Positions 38,578 to 51,101 of a stretch of 64,000 nucleotides of DNA are shown here, in pieces. Every line of letters starts with the position of its first letter. The first letter of the stretch is position 1. The DNA is from Apostichopus japonicus (taxonomy: Eukaryota; Echinodermata; Holothuroidea; Aspidochirotida; Stichopodidae): positions 4,792,501-4,856,500 of the forward strand of contig NC_092581.1 in NCBI RefSeq assembly GCF_037975245.1. Reading direction: 5' to 3'. The notes under the pieces were generated by a model. It saw only the letters and a list, made by a program, of their open reading frames with translations, was not told the DNA's origin and did no database searches. The position numbers and the translations under genes were made by a program.

Positions 38578-39190
38578 CATAGGTGAATGCAGAACACTTC
38601 AAAATGTTATACAAGGGGACTGAACCAGACGTATACTTCCACAATTTAACCCCAGCCCTAACTGCATGATTGGTAGTCTGATGTTAAACCTGTTTAATGA
38701 ATTCCTCGTCCATGCAGTGCGGTGGCAGTGACTATAAACATATCAGTTGCAGATACAGTACAAGACAGTGACTGTTTCTCTAAAGCACAGTTAAATGTGC
38801 TCTGTAATTCTGTAAACCTTGATGGAGTCAAACTTAGGTGACATATTCAGAGTTCTTGTAAATCTTTACCCATTGCCTTCAAAATCCATCTAGCTTCCAT
38901 TTCGTTATAAACTACATTGCTCCCGTCCAATAATCCTTCATACTGAGACATACTGCATATACAAGTACAGTATTTACATAACATGTTGATACGCAAAATA
39001 CACCAGACACAGTCCAGGGTATTTTCACTTGACATAGTATCACTAAACCAGCATCTTCTCCACTTTCCGTCAAGTTACCAACTTAAATGCAATTTTTGGG
39101 TCATTGCTTTCAGCAAAGGAAATTACAATACGTATTCACACCGTTTTCTGATCATATAGGTTTGTTCAATCTTCGGTTTGTTTCCCTCTG
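38578..39190. other. Spacer with a weak candidate terminal exon
   Basis: On the minus strand an acceptor-like CTTGTATATGCAG at about 38953 is followed by 35 open codons to 38847 (fragments LDGSNVVYNEMEARWILKAM and GKDLQEL, then TGA). It could be a last exon of a minus-strand gene, perhaps the one starting at 41010, but the phase does not join directly to that exon. Otherwise nothing. Confidence 0.2.
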
Positions 39191-39795
39191 CCTAACACAA
39201 TGATGTGTATCATGTGAAACATACATAGCTCTATAATTAACGTAATGTTTTGTTTCAGTGAAACATATATAGCTCTATAACTAACACAATGGTTTGTGTC
39301 ATGTGAAACATACATAGCTCTATAATTAAAACAATGGTCTGGTGAAACATACATAGCTCTATAATTAACGCAATGTTTTGTTTCAGTGAAACATATATAG
39401 CTCTATAACTAACACAATGGTTTGTGTCATGTGAAACATACATAGCTCTATAATTAAAACAATGGTCTGGTGAAACATACATAGCTCTATAATTAACACA
39501 ATGGTTTGTGTCATGTGAAGCATTCATAGCTCTATAATTAAAACAATGGTCTGGTGAAACATACATAGCTCTATAATTAACACAATGGTTTGTGTCATGT
39601 GAAGCATTCATAGCTCTATAATTAAAACAATGGTCTGGTGAAACATACATAGCTCTATAATTAACACAATGGTTTGTGTCATGTGAAACATACAAAGCTC
39701 TATAATTAACACAATGGTTGTTGTCATGTAAAACATACTTAGCTCTATAATTAACACAATGGTTTATGACATGTAAAACACACATAGCTCTATGT
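39191..39795 (-). repeat. 45/39-bp minisatellite with an open minus-strand frame
   Basis: Units carry GTGAAACATACATAGCTCTA then TAATTAACACAATGGTTTGTGTCAT. The anchor AGCTCTATA recurs 45, 45 and 39 bp apart and so on, and the longer and shorter forms (the latter with CAATGGTCTGGTGAAAC) alternate to make a higher-order repeat. Period lengths are multiples of three, so one minus-strand frame stays open for 176 codons and repeats motifs such as NHCVNYRAMYVS. No start context, promoter or protein family supports translation. Confidence 0.92.
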
Positions 39796-40345
39796 TGCCC
39801 ACATCATTTGTTATTTGTGAAACACACATAGTTCCTCAATTAACCGATTCATTTGTATAATGTAAGACAAACATAGTTCTATAACAACCACATGTATTTT
39901 ATGTTTTGAGAAATACACATATATGTATTGCGCAAATAATGAGTATCATGTGAGACATACACAGCTTTATATTGTACACATCAATTGTATGATGTGAAAC
40001 ACAGATAACTCTACATGTTGCCCACATATTTTATATAATGTGAGACATATACAGCTTTATGTTTTACACATCAACTGTATGATGTGAAACACAGATAACT
40101 CTACATGTTGCCCACATATTTTATATAATGTGAGACATACACAGCTTTATGTTGTACACACCAATTGTATGATGTGAAACACAGATAACTCTATATGTTG
40201 CTCACATATTTTATATAATGTGAGACATATACAGCTTTACATTTCCCACATTAGTTTTATCATGCGAGACACGTATAGTTATATCATTACCACATGATAT
40301 ATTGTATGTGATACACATACAGTTATATCATTACCACATGATATA
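39796..40345 (+). repeat. Diverged minisatellite continuing the array, ~100-bp units
   Basis: At least three ~98-bp units carrying GTGAAACACAGATAACTCTA, CATGTTGCCCACATATTTTA and TAATGTGAGACATACACAGC, with older relatives on both sides. It shares the GTGAAACAYACATAG core with the adjacent 45/39-bp array and appears to be an older or separately amplified part of it. The end (40295-40360) has a duplicated CAGTTATATCATTACCACAT. Confidence 0.85.
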
Positions 40346-40916
40346 TTGTATGTGATATATGTAAATATAGAGCTACAATGATCAGATCAATTGCATCGTT
40401 TGAAGGATGCCTCTAGGCGTAATTAGACTAATTAATTTTGAAATACGGTTGACTGTGAAAACTCCCGGTACCAGTCTAGATTGTACATCACTCCCACATT
40501 ATCTATTAAAATACGGCCCTTAATGATTTATACATTTAAGTAGTTCGAATACTTTATCTAACACACACACACCATAAATCAAAGCAAAACTCCGTGACCA
40601 AATTCATACTTACTGGTACTAATAACATGCTTACAATGATCTTTCCAATAACAAATGGCGATGGATGTCCTTCATTTTTGTGATGTTCCTTTTTGGTGGT
40701 CAAAAAGAACAAAGGACTGTATCTACTTGAGTATACAGTCTGATAATGTATAAAAACACTGGATTAAAATGACCCCCCCCCCCTCCGACGTCCCTTCCTC
40801 TTGGACCCTCCAACACCCCACCCGAACCCTACAGCAGGTTAAGTATAAAACAGTTAACTCGGATTATACTCTGTGTTTATATAATACAAAGGATGAAGAC
40901 CGGATTAGCTACTTAC
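40346..40916. other. Spacer, likely intron if the 41010 gene is real
   Basis: Holds a CA run (about 40561-40573), a poly-C tract (40772-40781) and, on the minus strand, an acceptor-like TTTAATAG followed by an open stretch (40502-40432, fragment NVGVMYNLDWYREF, then TAA) that joins in phase to the exon at 40917-41010. Confidence 0.3.
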
Positions 40917-41010
40917 CGAGTTTTATATCCAATGCTGTAACACTAACCAGCGAGGTATAAACCAGAACCATTGATAACGCTAATGAAACAATCCTGCGTG
41001 TAAGCTCCAT
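40917..41010 (-). CDS. Candidate first exon of a secreted protein
   Basis: The minus strand has ATAATGGAGC, then 31 codons, then CTCG|GTAAGT, an excellent splice donor. The encoded start MELTRRIVSLALSMVLVYTS, followed by LVSVTALDIKL, has a basic N-region, a hydrophobic core and a plausible signal-peptidase site after VTA. That is what a secretory first exon looks like. The exon ends in phase 1. A possible second exon at 40502-40432 joins in phase and would give a product of about 54 residues, but its acceptor is poor and other downstream exons are possible. No family is recognised. The alternative is a chance frame. Confidence 0.38.
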
Positions 41011-41340
41011 TATGATGTTGTTACGTATGAATCACTTGATCCGATAGAATAGTTGAAAATTCAGAAGAGTTGGAAATTCCGAGAAAAAATGAAATTAATG
41101 AGAAAAAAACACGAAGCTCATCCAATCAAATTATTAAGATATTTCCTTAAGTAAGATTTGTGTCACGTTGGTTGTAGTACTTTCCGAGGCTGGTTAAACA
41201 AATAATTTGTATTCAAACACAAAAGGTATTTGTATTTCGACTCAGATTGCGCGTTTCAAAAACTTTTACAAAACGTTATCTTACGTCCAACCGTTGCAAT
41301 GTTACCGTTACTTTGTATTGATATGTACAAAAGTAGAGAC
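41011..41340. other. Possible upstream region of the minus-strand exon
   Basis: If the exon at 41010-40917 is real this is its promoter side. A GATTGG (inverted CCAAT) word reads on the minus strand at about 41121. I see no clear TATA box. Confidence 0.2.
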
Positions 41341-41342
41341 AG

Positions 41343-41392
41343 TGAGATGGCGAGAGATGGCGAGAGATGGCGAGAGGAGAGAGAGAAAATTA
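41343..41392 (+). repeat. GAGATGGCGA tandem repeat
   Basis: Three to four copies of a 10-bp unit GAGATGGCGA grading into GAGAGAGAGA. Confidence 0.92.
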
Positions 41393-42150
<758 letters not shown>

Positions 42151-42268
42151 ACACAGTTATGGTTCTTAAGTCTTATATGTCTTAAGTTATATAGGTCTTA
42201 AGTTATATACAACTGAGTTACATAAGTTATATAGGTTTTAATTTATATACAACTTCGGTTGCATAAGG
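42151..42268 (+). repeat. Imperfect AT-rich tandem repeat
   Basis: Repeats of TCTTAAGTTATATAGG and a longer ~45-bp block containing TTATATACAACTGAGTTACA, in two to three copies. Confidence 0.75.
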
Positions 42269-43614
42269 TATCGTGTGTTGTTCAATTTACCACACCCCTG
42301 ACTCTATATCTTATACGTTGCTCACTTTGTGATATCGACATAAAGACATCCCGTTATCTCAATACGGTAGGATTTATAGCACAGTGTGAGGTAATGATCC
42401 ATTATATAGCGAGTCTTAGTTTGTCTGTGTGTGTGTCTGTTCGAGCGCCTTGGTCCTTTCGGACTAAACAATTAACGATCAATATCCTAAATTGACTTCT
42501 CTTTTTACGCCTATGTAAACGGACGCTACCCAGGATTGAATTTCTCAACTTTTTGATTGCTTGAAAAGAAATTAAAATGGTAGCAGCAACATGGTGTTTG
42601 AGAGACGATGAAAGACCAAGAGATAGTGGTTTTCTATTATATTTTTTTCAATTAAACCAAATCACATTCTACGTATAAAGGTATACAGAACTATTAGGTA
42701 GAAGCTTGAGTCGAGGGTCCTTCGCTAACATGCAAAGGCATGCTTGTTTGAGTAAAGTGTGCTTACTTCTTTTCTCAAAATGTTCAGTTCAATTTAATTA
42801 AAGAAGCCTATACTACTATCGAGCCTACTATATGCTTATGGTTACTGGACTGCACTGTAGTAAAAGATCGTGGAATTATAGTTGTATATGGCTAGAAGGT
42901 GTAAGTTAGATTGTGTAATGAAAAGGACATCAGTGGTTTTGTTTTAATTATCTCCAGGGAGACCAAAAGGTGCTAGTTTCGAGATAGAAGAGGGTGACAT
43001 TTTATAATTATGTGAAGTTGTTAAAATGTTGAAGATATTATTATACTTGCCAACGTTACTAATGTTCATAAGAACTGACATATTTATAATATCTTGTCAT
43101 AAATGGAACTGCGCATGCGTCGATGATACACAACACCCTCAATAGGTCAAACACAATTACGGAATATCATATTCGCCATTTTTCTCAGTATGTTATACAG
43201 GTCCTTCCTCCGTCAAAAGCACATTATACCAGCACCCCCCACCCCCCGGTCAAGACAGATGGGACAGCTCGCGGTCTATGCACTTTGTACAGCTGCCCTC
43301 TCCGAATTTCAACCCCCCCCCTCCCTCAAAACAAGTTGCACAAATCAAATACAGACCAAAACAAAACTAATAATACTTCATATACTAAATTATGAATAGG
43401 CCTTCTTCTCTATATACGTGACTTTCGTTTGCTTCTATGCTGATATATGGTATACCATCTGATGTATATCCCGGTATGCACAAACCTAATTCAAAATCCA
43501 GAATTATAAAACAGGATTATGCATGGCGCACTTTTCTTGAAACCCTTAGATGTACTACCGATATTAATAAAAAATATTTTACAAAATCCCGCATCACATC
43601 TGCCAAAAACTATA
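42269..43614. other. Unassigned DNA with C-rich patches
   Basis: C-rich patches lie at 43233-43248 and 43312-43325. A phrase near 43201 (CCTTCCTCCGTCAAAAGCAC) resembles one near 45708 (CCTTCCTTCGACAGAATCAC), suggesting a shared but unidentified element. No gene recognised. Confidence 0.4.
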
Positions 43615-43690
43615 TAATAATATAATAATAACAATAATAACAATAATAAAAATAATAATATATATATATATATATATATAAATATATAAT
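43615..43690. repeat. (AAT)n grading into (TA)n
   Basis: AATAATAATAACAATAATAA-type repeat followed by about 12 TA units. Confidence 0.93.
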
Positions 43691-44377
43691 TAAAATACAT
43701 AAACATACAAAAGGAATCGTTTCGATCGTGAAAAAAGTAACCCTTCTATATACAATTGATATTTTGAATATTTTAATAAAAAGATAACTAGGGGCGCTAG
43801 TTATGTTTCCTGGCTTTCAACTATACTGCGGCGTAATGTTCTAGCAAGGTAATAATCGTACGCCATGTGTTAAATCGGTTTATGTGTTACAAAGGATATG
43901 TAAATAATCTGCTTCTTATGTTGACAATGTAACAATGTAACGATGGACACCACGGGAGATTAAGACACAGTAAATACGATTATCTTATTTCTTTGTGTCG
44001 TTAAAGATGTTTAAACCAGTAAAACACAAAAAAAGCCTTCTATCTGTTAATTGTCTGTACCAGGCTTAACCTTACAGCAATTTCGTGGCGAAGAGTTTGA
44101 TGGTCTATCCTGATTTGCATATACGGCTCCGGGCGCAGTCTTTTTTATTGTCATCAAGAAAATGCGCGTGGAAACCGTTATCGTAAACTAAGGCCGTTTA
44201 AGAGGCAGACTACCTCGCTCATTAGGAGACAATGGAACAATGTGAGAATGTGGAGGGTGTTAACGTATATCGCAGTGAATAACTTTCAGTGATATAACTG
44301 TATCGTTAACGGTCTTGTTCTATGAATGAAAATTGAAACTGGTTTTCGCATGAGAATAAATATCAAACTTATATATC
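43691..44377. other. Unassigned spacer
   Basis: No feature recognised. Confidence 0.4.
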
Positions 44378-44385
44378 AATATAGG

Positions 44386-44725
44386 CAGGGGGTAGGAGCC
44401 GGGGAGGGGGGTACTGGGGGCACGTCCCCCCCACACACACACTTTTTCCAACATAGCAAATGTGCCCTACTGGCAAATAAAATGTGCCCCTTTGATGAAG
44501 AACTGTGGATATCTTGGATATCTTAAGCCTTTGTTAATTTTAATATTTTATTTTAATTATTCACGTCCACCATAATAGTATTGATAGCATACTAACACAT
44601 ATATATTTAAGTGATATGGCCGGTGTGTATCGGTTTTTTAGCATAACGACTGGTGGTTGGGGAATAAGAAAGTGCCCCTCTAATGTTGCCCCCCCCCCAC
44701 TTTTTGGAAGCTTCCTACCCCCCTG
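44386..44725. mobile_element. hAT-like MITE, CAGGGGGTAGGARC ends
   Basis: The left end CAGGGGGTAGGAGCCGG and the reverse-complemented right end CAGGGGGGTAGGAAGC are inverted repeats, flanked by a perfect 8-bp duplication AATATAGG (44378-44385 and 44726-44733). It is 340 bp and non-coding. G-rich sequence follows the left end and C tracts lie at 44427-44432 and 44691-44699. Related phrases GTGCCCCT and AAATGTGCCC near both ends recall the element at 60546-61419. Confidence 0.92.
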
Positions 44726-44733
44726 AATATAGG

Positions 44734-47518
44734 CTTTTCTATTTCGCCTATATCTTGTGACACAGGACTTGTATTCCCAAAGATCACCGCTCCGATTCCA
44801 TGTGTAGTCAATTATGCAACATTTATATTTGGGTTGATTGTACAAGGCGATGTATCAATTATTTATAAAACAAGAGGGGGAAGAACAAGGATGAAGGTTA
44901 CGAAAAGAATACAAAATTCTACTGAGTTGTATATAGATAAAAAAAAAATTACATTCACTTCCACGCAACAAGATATACAACTAACACACATAACGCTATT
45001 CTTGCATAATCACCCCAATTGCAACAGAGGGAGCACCACATCGTAACGTACACACAACAAGATACACAAAATTCATAACGCACAACCCAATATCACACAC
45101 ACACACACTGTGTACACATAACCCACTTCTCATTCCGCTCAGCAAATCCAATGATGCTATATTCTACATAATCTACATATATCTATATGTATTTTCGAAT
45201 TAACAACAGCAGTAACCCCCCCCCCCCCCCCAACTAAAATATGCCTAAATGCGCTCTATTTTAGTTATATGCGTCCATTTTTGCATATCGCTTTTAAACT
45301 CGTAAATCAAGTTCACACTCTTTCTTTAACCTATGGCTACTTTCTCGCGTCCCTCGTTGCCTCGTTGGCTCTTGTCGACTGTCGGTTGGGTCATATGGGA
45401 AATATTCGTAACATATCTCTTCTGTAACTAAATAAGGGAACAATTATGGACAAAACGAGGCTCCAGGTTTGTCTTCAAGTTTTTTTTCTCGATTTGTTTA
45501 TCAGGAAGAGAGATGTTAAAGCATCATCCTTTAATTGTCCAGTCTCTGTCCATGCACTTAACATTCACCCGAAATCCATGCCGAAGCCACAGAGACATGA
45601 AGGGAGTACGTGTGTGGGGCGGGGGGGGGGTAGGGGATGGGTGAGGGAGGGCTAGACTTGCTCCGACACTACACAAAATTTCGTTGCACCATTAATGTTC
45701 CCTCCTCCTTCCTTCGACAGAATCACATTATATACCAAAAGCAACGGAAACATGAAGTGGTTCTCCTGATTTCGTTTCACACGAAATACAATGAGCAATA
45801 TGAAAGGAGTGAGATGAGAATATTATGGATTTTACATCATGACCCACTCCACCACCCCCTACACCCACCTGAACCCATCACCTCCTCGTCCGGTACTACT
45901 TAATACACTTCATGTCGAAGTCCGAAACTCTATTAACAATAACATTATTACGCAATACTTAAAGATTCACAACAACAACAGCTTGGCTAAATAATTAGCA
46001 TCAAATTATTTCAACACGCCAAGCAATCAATAAAATACTTGAGGGCGCTTTCCCAGATCGTAGTGCTGTGACATGATATACCGTGAACCTTTTATCCTAT
46101 ACCAGTATACTGCTTTAAAGTCACGTGGTGAACAAACGATCAAACACAGCAAGAAAACAACTTATGACAAGATTTGAAAAATGAAAATATTACCCAACTT
46201 GATGCAAACATTTTGTCCACTACAAATTATAGCCAATTCATTAAGGTAGCAGCGAATACCAATATATGATCGAAGGAAAGGAGAATTATACAACCCAAAA
46301 CGTGGAAGAAAAAGAAAATTGTTACAATGTTATCAAGAAAGAGTCATATTCTATAATTATTCTCGGTAGGTGAATCTAAAAACAGTTGGTTGTAACGGAT
46401 GTAATTTGATTATTTACTTAGATCGGACTGTTTGCGAATGATGTCTTGAAAAAATAAGTTTATGTTTTCTCACTGTTACTCGGGACGATGGAATAGGAAT
46501 GGCATGCGGGCTGTGAGGCGGTGGAGGGGGAGGGGCACAGATCTAGAGGAGCAGCGGGAGATCCTGAATTTTGAGGGGCATGTCAGATATAAGTCCTGAT
46601 AAAATGAAATATCTGCTAATTCCATTCCACAAATGGGAGCATTTTAATGTTCACAGTGTTTATTTACAAATAACGTTTAAAATTTCAACAAAACCGCACT
46701 TGCACCTTATCAATAGGGTACTTTTTCATTACAAATGTGGGGGAAGATGTATATATTAGTTTTCATTAACAAAGAGCGCACTTCTGGTTTATGACAAATC
46801 GGCACTTATTATTTGATGAAATAATGAATGTCAAGTAACCCTAAATGTAAGCTTGGAAAACACGTACCAGAAATTGGCGACCAAAATTGAAATTTTAAAT
46901 AAGATCCATGTTGTTTGTTAGTTAATGCAGAGGTTGCTGACAATATGTCACAGACACGAGTGAAGTGATAATTTCGTCATGAAATTACATAATAACCGAA
47001 AGAGGGAGAAAAATGTAACATGGGTCTAACCTAGCGGCAACGAACTTCCATCGCGGTATATTTGCTCTCCAGTATTGACCATAATTTAACTTTCTAGCAA
47101 ATTTTGGGTCAATAATGTTGACTTGTTAAAGAAGTTAGGTATATAGACAGACAGTGAGGAGCTACTCTAATGGCATCCATGGTGTGGGGTGGGGTGGCGT
47201 GGGTTGGTGGTTGGGTGGGGTGGGGGGAAGGCGCGGATGCCTCATGGGGTCATGATATATCATGGCGTGAACACTAATTAATAACAGGGGAGTATGAATA
47301 TATAAATGATGTCAGAAATATCGGGAAAAAACTGCACCAAAGCATGGCAGAAGGACAATCACAAAACGTATCATTATTGTATCGGTTTTTGTACTCATAC
47401 AGCTTGTACTCAAGACAGTTTTGAAATCTGACTATACATATACTATACTGTAAGATTAAGTACCTGTGCGAGAACTCCCTTTTACAGCCTTGTATACTCG
47501 TACTCGATTTCATATATA
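44734..47518. other. Unassigned DNA with homopolymer and CA patches
   Basis: CA runs near 45095-45110, a poly-C tract at 45216-45231, G-rich patches at 45616-45655, 46507-46538 and a GGGTGGGGTGG-type patch at 47181-47230. GTACTCATAC and GTACTCGTACTC words occur near 47391 and 47497. No gene, inverted ends or target duplications found. Confidence 0.4.
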
Positions 47519-47526
47519 CTTTATAC

Positions 47527-47898
47527 CAGAGTTTCCCTAACTTAATCCCCCAATGAACCTCCTGTGGATGACAGAGTTGTCAACGAACCCCCAACTTATT
47601 GAGACACGATCTGAGTCATTATTATACTATAATACGCATAACAGCCTGTGTCTGTTTCATAATTCAGTTATTTATCACATGCACGGTACGATACTACTAT
47701 GGCAACATATGCGTACGGAACGCAAAAAAGAGTTTGTCGATAGGTACGACTTTTATACATTACTAAATTATATGATAAATCAGATTTTAGTTCAACGAAA
47801 AGTACTCTAGTTTTGACTTTCAGAAACGTCTCACGAACCCCCTGGGATGGACTCAAGCACCCCCTGGGGGTTCATGCACCCTAGTTAGGGAACCCCTG
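47527..47898. mobile_element. hAT-like MITE, CAGNGKTTCCCTAACT ends
   Basis: The left end CAGAGTTTCCCTAACTT and the reverse-complemented right end CAGGGGTTCCCTAACTAGG are inverted repeats of the classic CAGGGGTTCCC hAT type found in many animals. The perfect 8-bp duplication CTTTATAC lies at 47519-47526 and 47899-47906. It is 372 bp, lacks transposase coding, and has CACGAACCCCCTGG and CACCCCCTGGGGGTTCATG phrases before the right end. Confidence 0.93.
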
Positions 47899-47906
47899 CT
47901 TTATAC

Positions 47907-49204
47907 CAATGGGAATTCTTTTTGTTCTCGTACTTATGTTGTGGCACTTGTACTTATGTTGTGGTACTCGTATTACAAGTATGACAATATCAACATTACT
48001 ACAAAACGAATATGTTATAATTACACGTAGGGTAGGTTACGTACGGTTATGCGGTATGTAGCCTAGTTATCATCATGTCATACTATGAAATGTCTTTCAA
48101 CTTGTTTTGTTTCTATTCTTAACACTCTTGAATCAAGACTTGGTGCTATAAACTAATATCGGTCGTGTTTTAGCGGTTATAATCCGACATGCAGTCTAAA
48201 CTGAACTGTCAATGTCCGATGACGTAATTTAGAAAGGCGACATCACGTGATATATAGTAACAGATAAAAGACGCTTTCGGTAATGCCGTGTGTACTACTA
48301 GTTCTGTCACATTATGAAATATGATCGTGTATTTAATGGACTGATTTATTAATAATTCCTCCATTAAAAAGTGTCGTAGTCGTTCCGCAGCGTTTTCGGT
48401 TATATCTGAGTTTTACAACTGTTGTTTTATCATTATGACATCATGTATATGTGCAATTTGCCTAAGGTGATGGGGTATTGCACTTATTCTGTCGTTTTCT
48501 GGCAATGTTTGTCAAGATCTGTACCAAATGAACAGTTAAATCAGGGATCTGGAGTACACCGCTACAGTTTAACATAATCGTAGTCTCTTCACAGCGGTTT
48601 GAGACATATTGGACAGTTCAGTTAGACATGTATAGTGGTCATTAGCGATAAGTGTGGCAGATCACCGTATATCACCACATGGTAGGATATGGATAGGCGA
48701 CAGTGATTGTGTCATAAGATGCTTTGTCAAATTGGACAGAATAACGTTGAACTTTGGAGGATTTGACTTTGCAAATTTGTTCACGGAATTTATGCCTCTC
48801 TCTGTGCGTCAGATTTGGCAGATGTAAGTCAGTGGCGGTGATGACATTAATTGTCCATTAATTGTCCTAAAACATTGAGTTCGAGTCACTCCAAGATTAA
48901 TGTATGTCGTCCAGTTACAGAGTTGTTGACAATTGACAATTCATTATCATGGACGTTAAAATATGAATCTAAGAGACTGACTTCGGTCAGCTTGCGGCTT
49001 TGATAAGCCAATGATGGCTTCTTCACGAGTTCCTGCTAGTAGTAGGATCTAAAATACATACATACAATACATACATTCCCTCGATTTTGTAATAAAACAT
49101 AAGAGACCAACTTTGATAGACCAAACAGAAAGGGGAAGACGACACCATGACGAAGAGGGGAGGGTGGTGATAATGCAGATAGTGCGGCCTGTGGTGGTCT
49201 GTGG
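47907..49204. other. Unassigned DNA
   Basis: Starts with TTGTTCTCGTACTTATG and GTGGTACTCGTATTACAAG, related to the GTACTC motif family. The remaining kilobase is complex sequence with no open frame of note and no repeat. Confidence 0.4.
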
Positions 49205-49257
49205 TGGTCTGAGTCACAGACAGACAGGCAGACAGATTGACAGACAGACAGACAAAT
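49205..49257 (+). repeat. (GACA)n tetranucleotide tract
   Basis: Imperfect GACA/GGCA repeat of about 11 units. It creates a Cys-Leu-Ser-Val run in a minus-strand frame that is not a gene. Confidence 0.93.
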
Positions 49258-49638
49258 ATAGAGGTCTTCTTTGATCGAAGTTCGTTCGTGATTTCCTTTG
49301 TCTAATTCACAGCAAAATCGACAACTGAAAACTGAATGACGTTTACCTGATGTGGAGAAGGTCAAGAAGAAGAAGACTCGATTTGACGAGGGCGAAGTGA
49401 AACGAAATAGGGACACGTGGACGCTGTTGAAATCAGCTTTCTCAGTTCGATCAACAATTTTACCAAAAACAAGCCAAACTTACTCAAAACCAGATTGGAA
49501 TTGATCAAACTAAGCTGTATTCAAAAGTTTTATAGAAGAATTTACGGTGAATACAATACTTATTACTAAAGCATAGATATATGATCAAACATAAGGAAAA
49601 AACAACAACTTTGAAAGCCGTTAACATAAGAACAAAAT
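49258..49638. other. Unassigned spacer
   Basis: No feature recognised. Confidence 0.4.
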
Positions 49639-50345
<707 letters not shown>

Positions 50346-50630
50346 ATATATATAACTCCGCTGTCTCCCAGTGGTACTCCGTGTACTTGGTTATGCTTGA
50401 CAGGACCCGGGGCGGAATCTGGATGGGAATGGGAGCGAGGATTGCATGCGCTTTACTTACCCTTACTTACATGGGAACCATTGTTTTTTATTAGTATAAG
50501 TTTCATGCTGATTGACAGTACTTTAACATGTGTTTTTTTCACAGTGACGACCAATTTTTTTTTACTTGGGAGTTGCCGCTTGTTGTGGCGTTTTAAGGAA
50601 CTAATAAGACCGTGACAGGACACACGTAAC
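50346..50630. other. Unassigned spacer
   Basis: Fairly GC-rich unique sequence (CAGGACCCGGGGCGGAATCT near 50400). No gene or element recognised. Confidence 0.4.
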
Positions 50631-51101
50631 CACACTGTAAACATTAGTTAGTCACGAATGGCAAAAATCTAGTCACAGTGACTAGAGTTAGCTAGTCATT
50701 ACCAATTCGTTAGTTGCAGACCAATTTGCATGGTCGTTCGACTAACATAAATTAGTCACATAAATTTGTACGAACTTTGTTGACACTCACTATGCATGTC
50801 ATGTATGTAAGCGTGACGAGAATATTCTAGTCTTCTGTTTGTTTACTTTCTATAACCTTCAGCTTTGACCAATGACGTCATTATTTTTATCCAATCATCG
50901 TACCGTAGAATACCGTATGCTCAGCTGATCAGAGATCAAAAATTCAGACGACGGCCGGCGATTACATGTATACTGTATGCACGTACGTGGTACGTCGTAC
51001 GTCGTACATTGCGGCCATTGCCTAACTGCACATAGAACAGGGCCATCAACAAAATAAGAAGATTCTTAATCATTTAACAAATTGTCAGAAGCAGTTTCAA
51101 A

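Noticed and set aside
45446-45655. Similarity of this frame to the 184-codon frame at 32534 (PVS, L-x-I-H, P-x-P-x-R-H-x-G-S spacing)
   Set aside because: Only about 30 residues agree in scattered positions and the DNA match is poor. This may be chance, although both lie next to G-rich tracts.
49036-49416. 126-codon minus-strand frame with a Cys-Leu-Ser-Val run and a possible CAG|GTAAAC donor
   Set aside because: The length comes from the stop-free (GACA)n tract, and the remaining parts show no motif. The donor alone is weak evidence.
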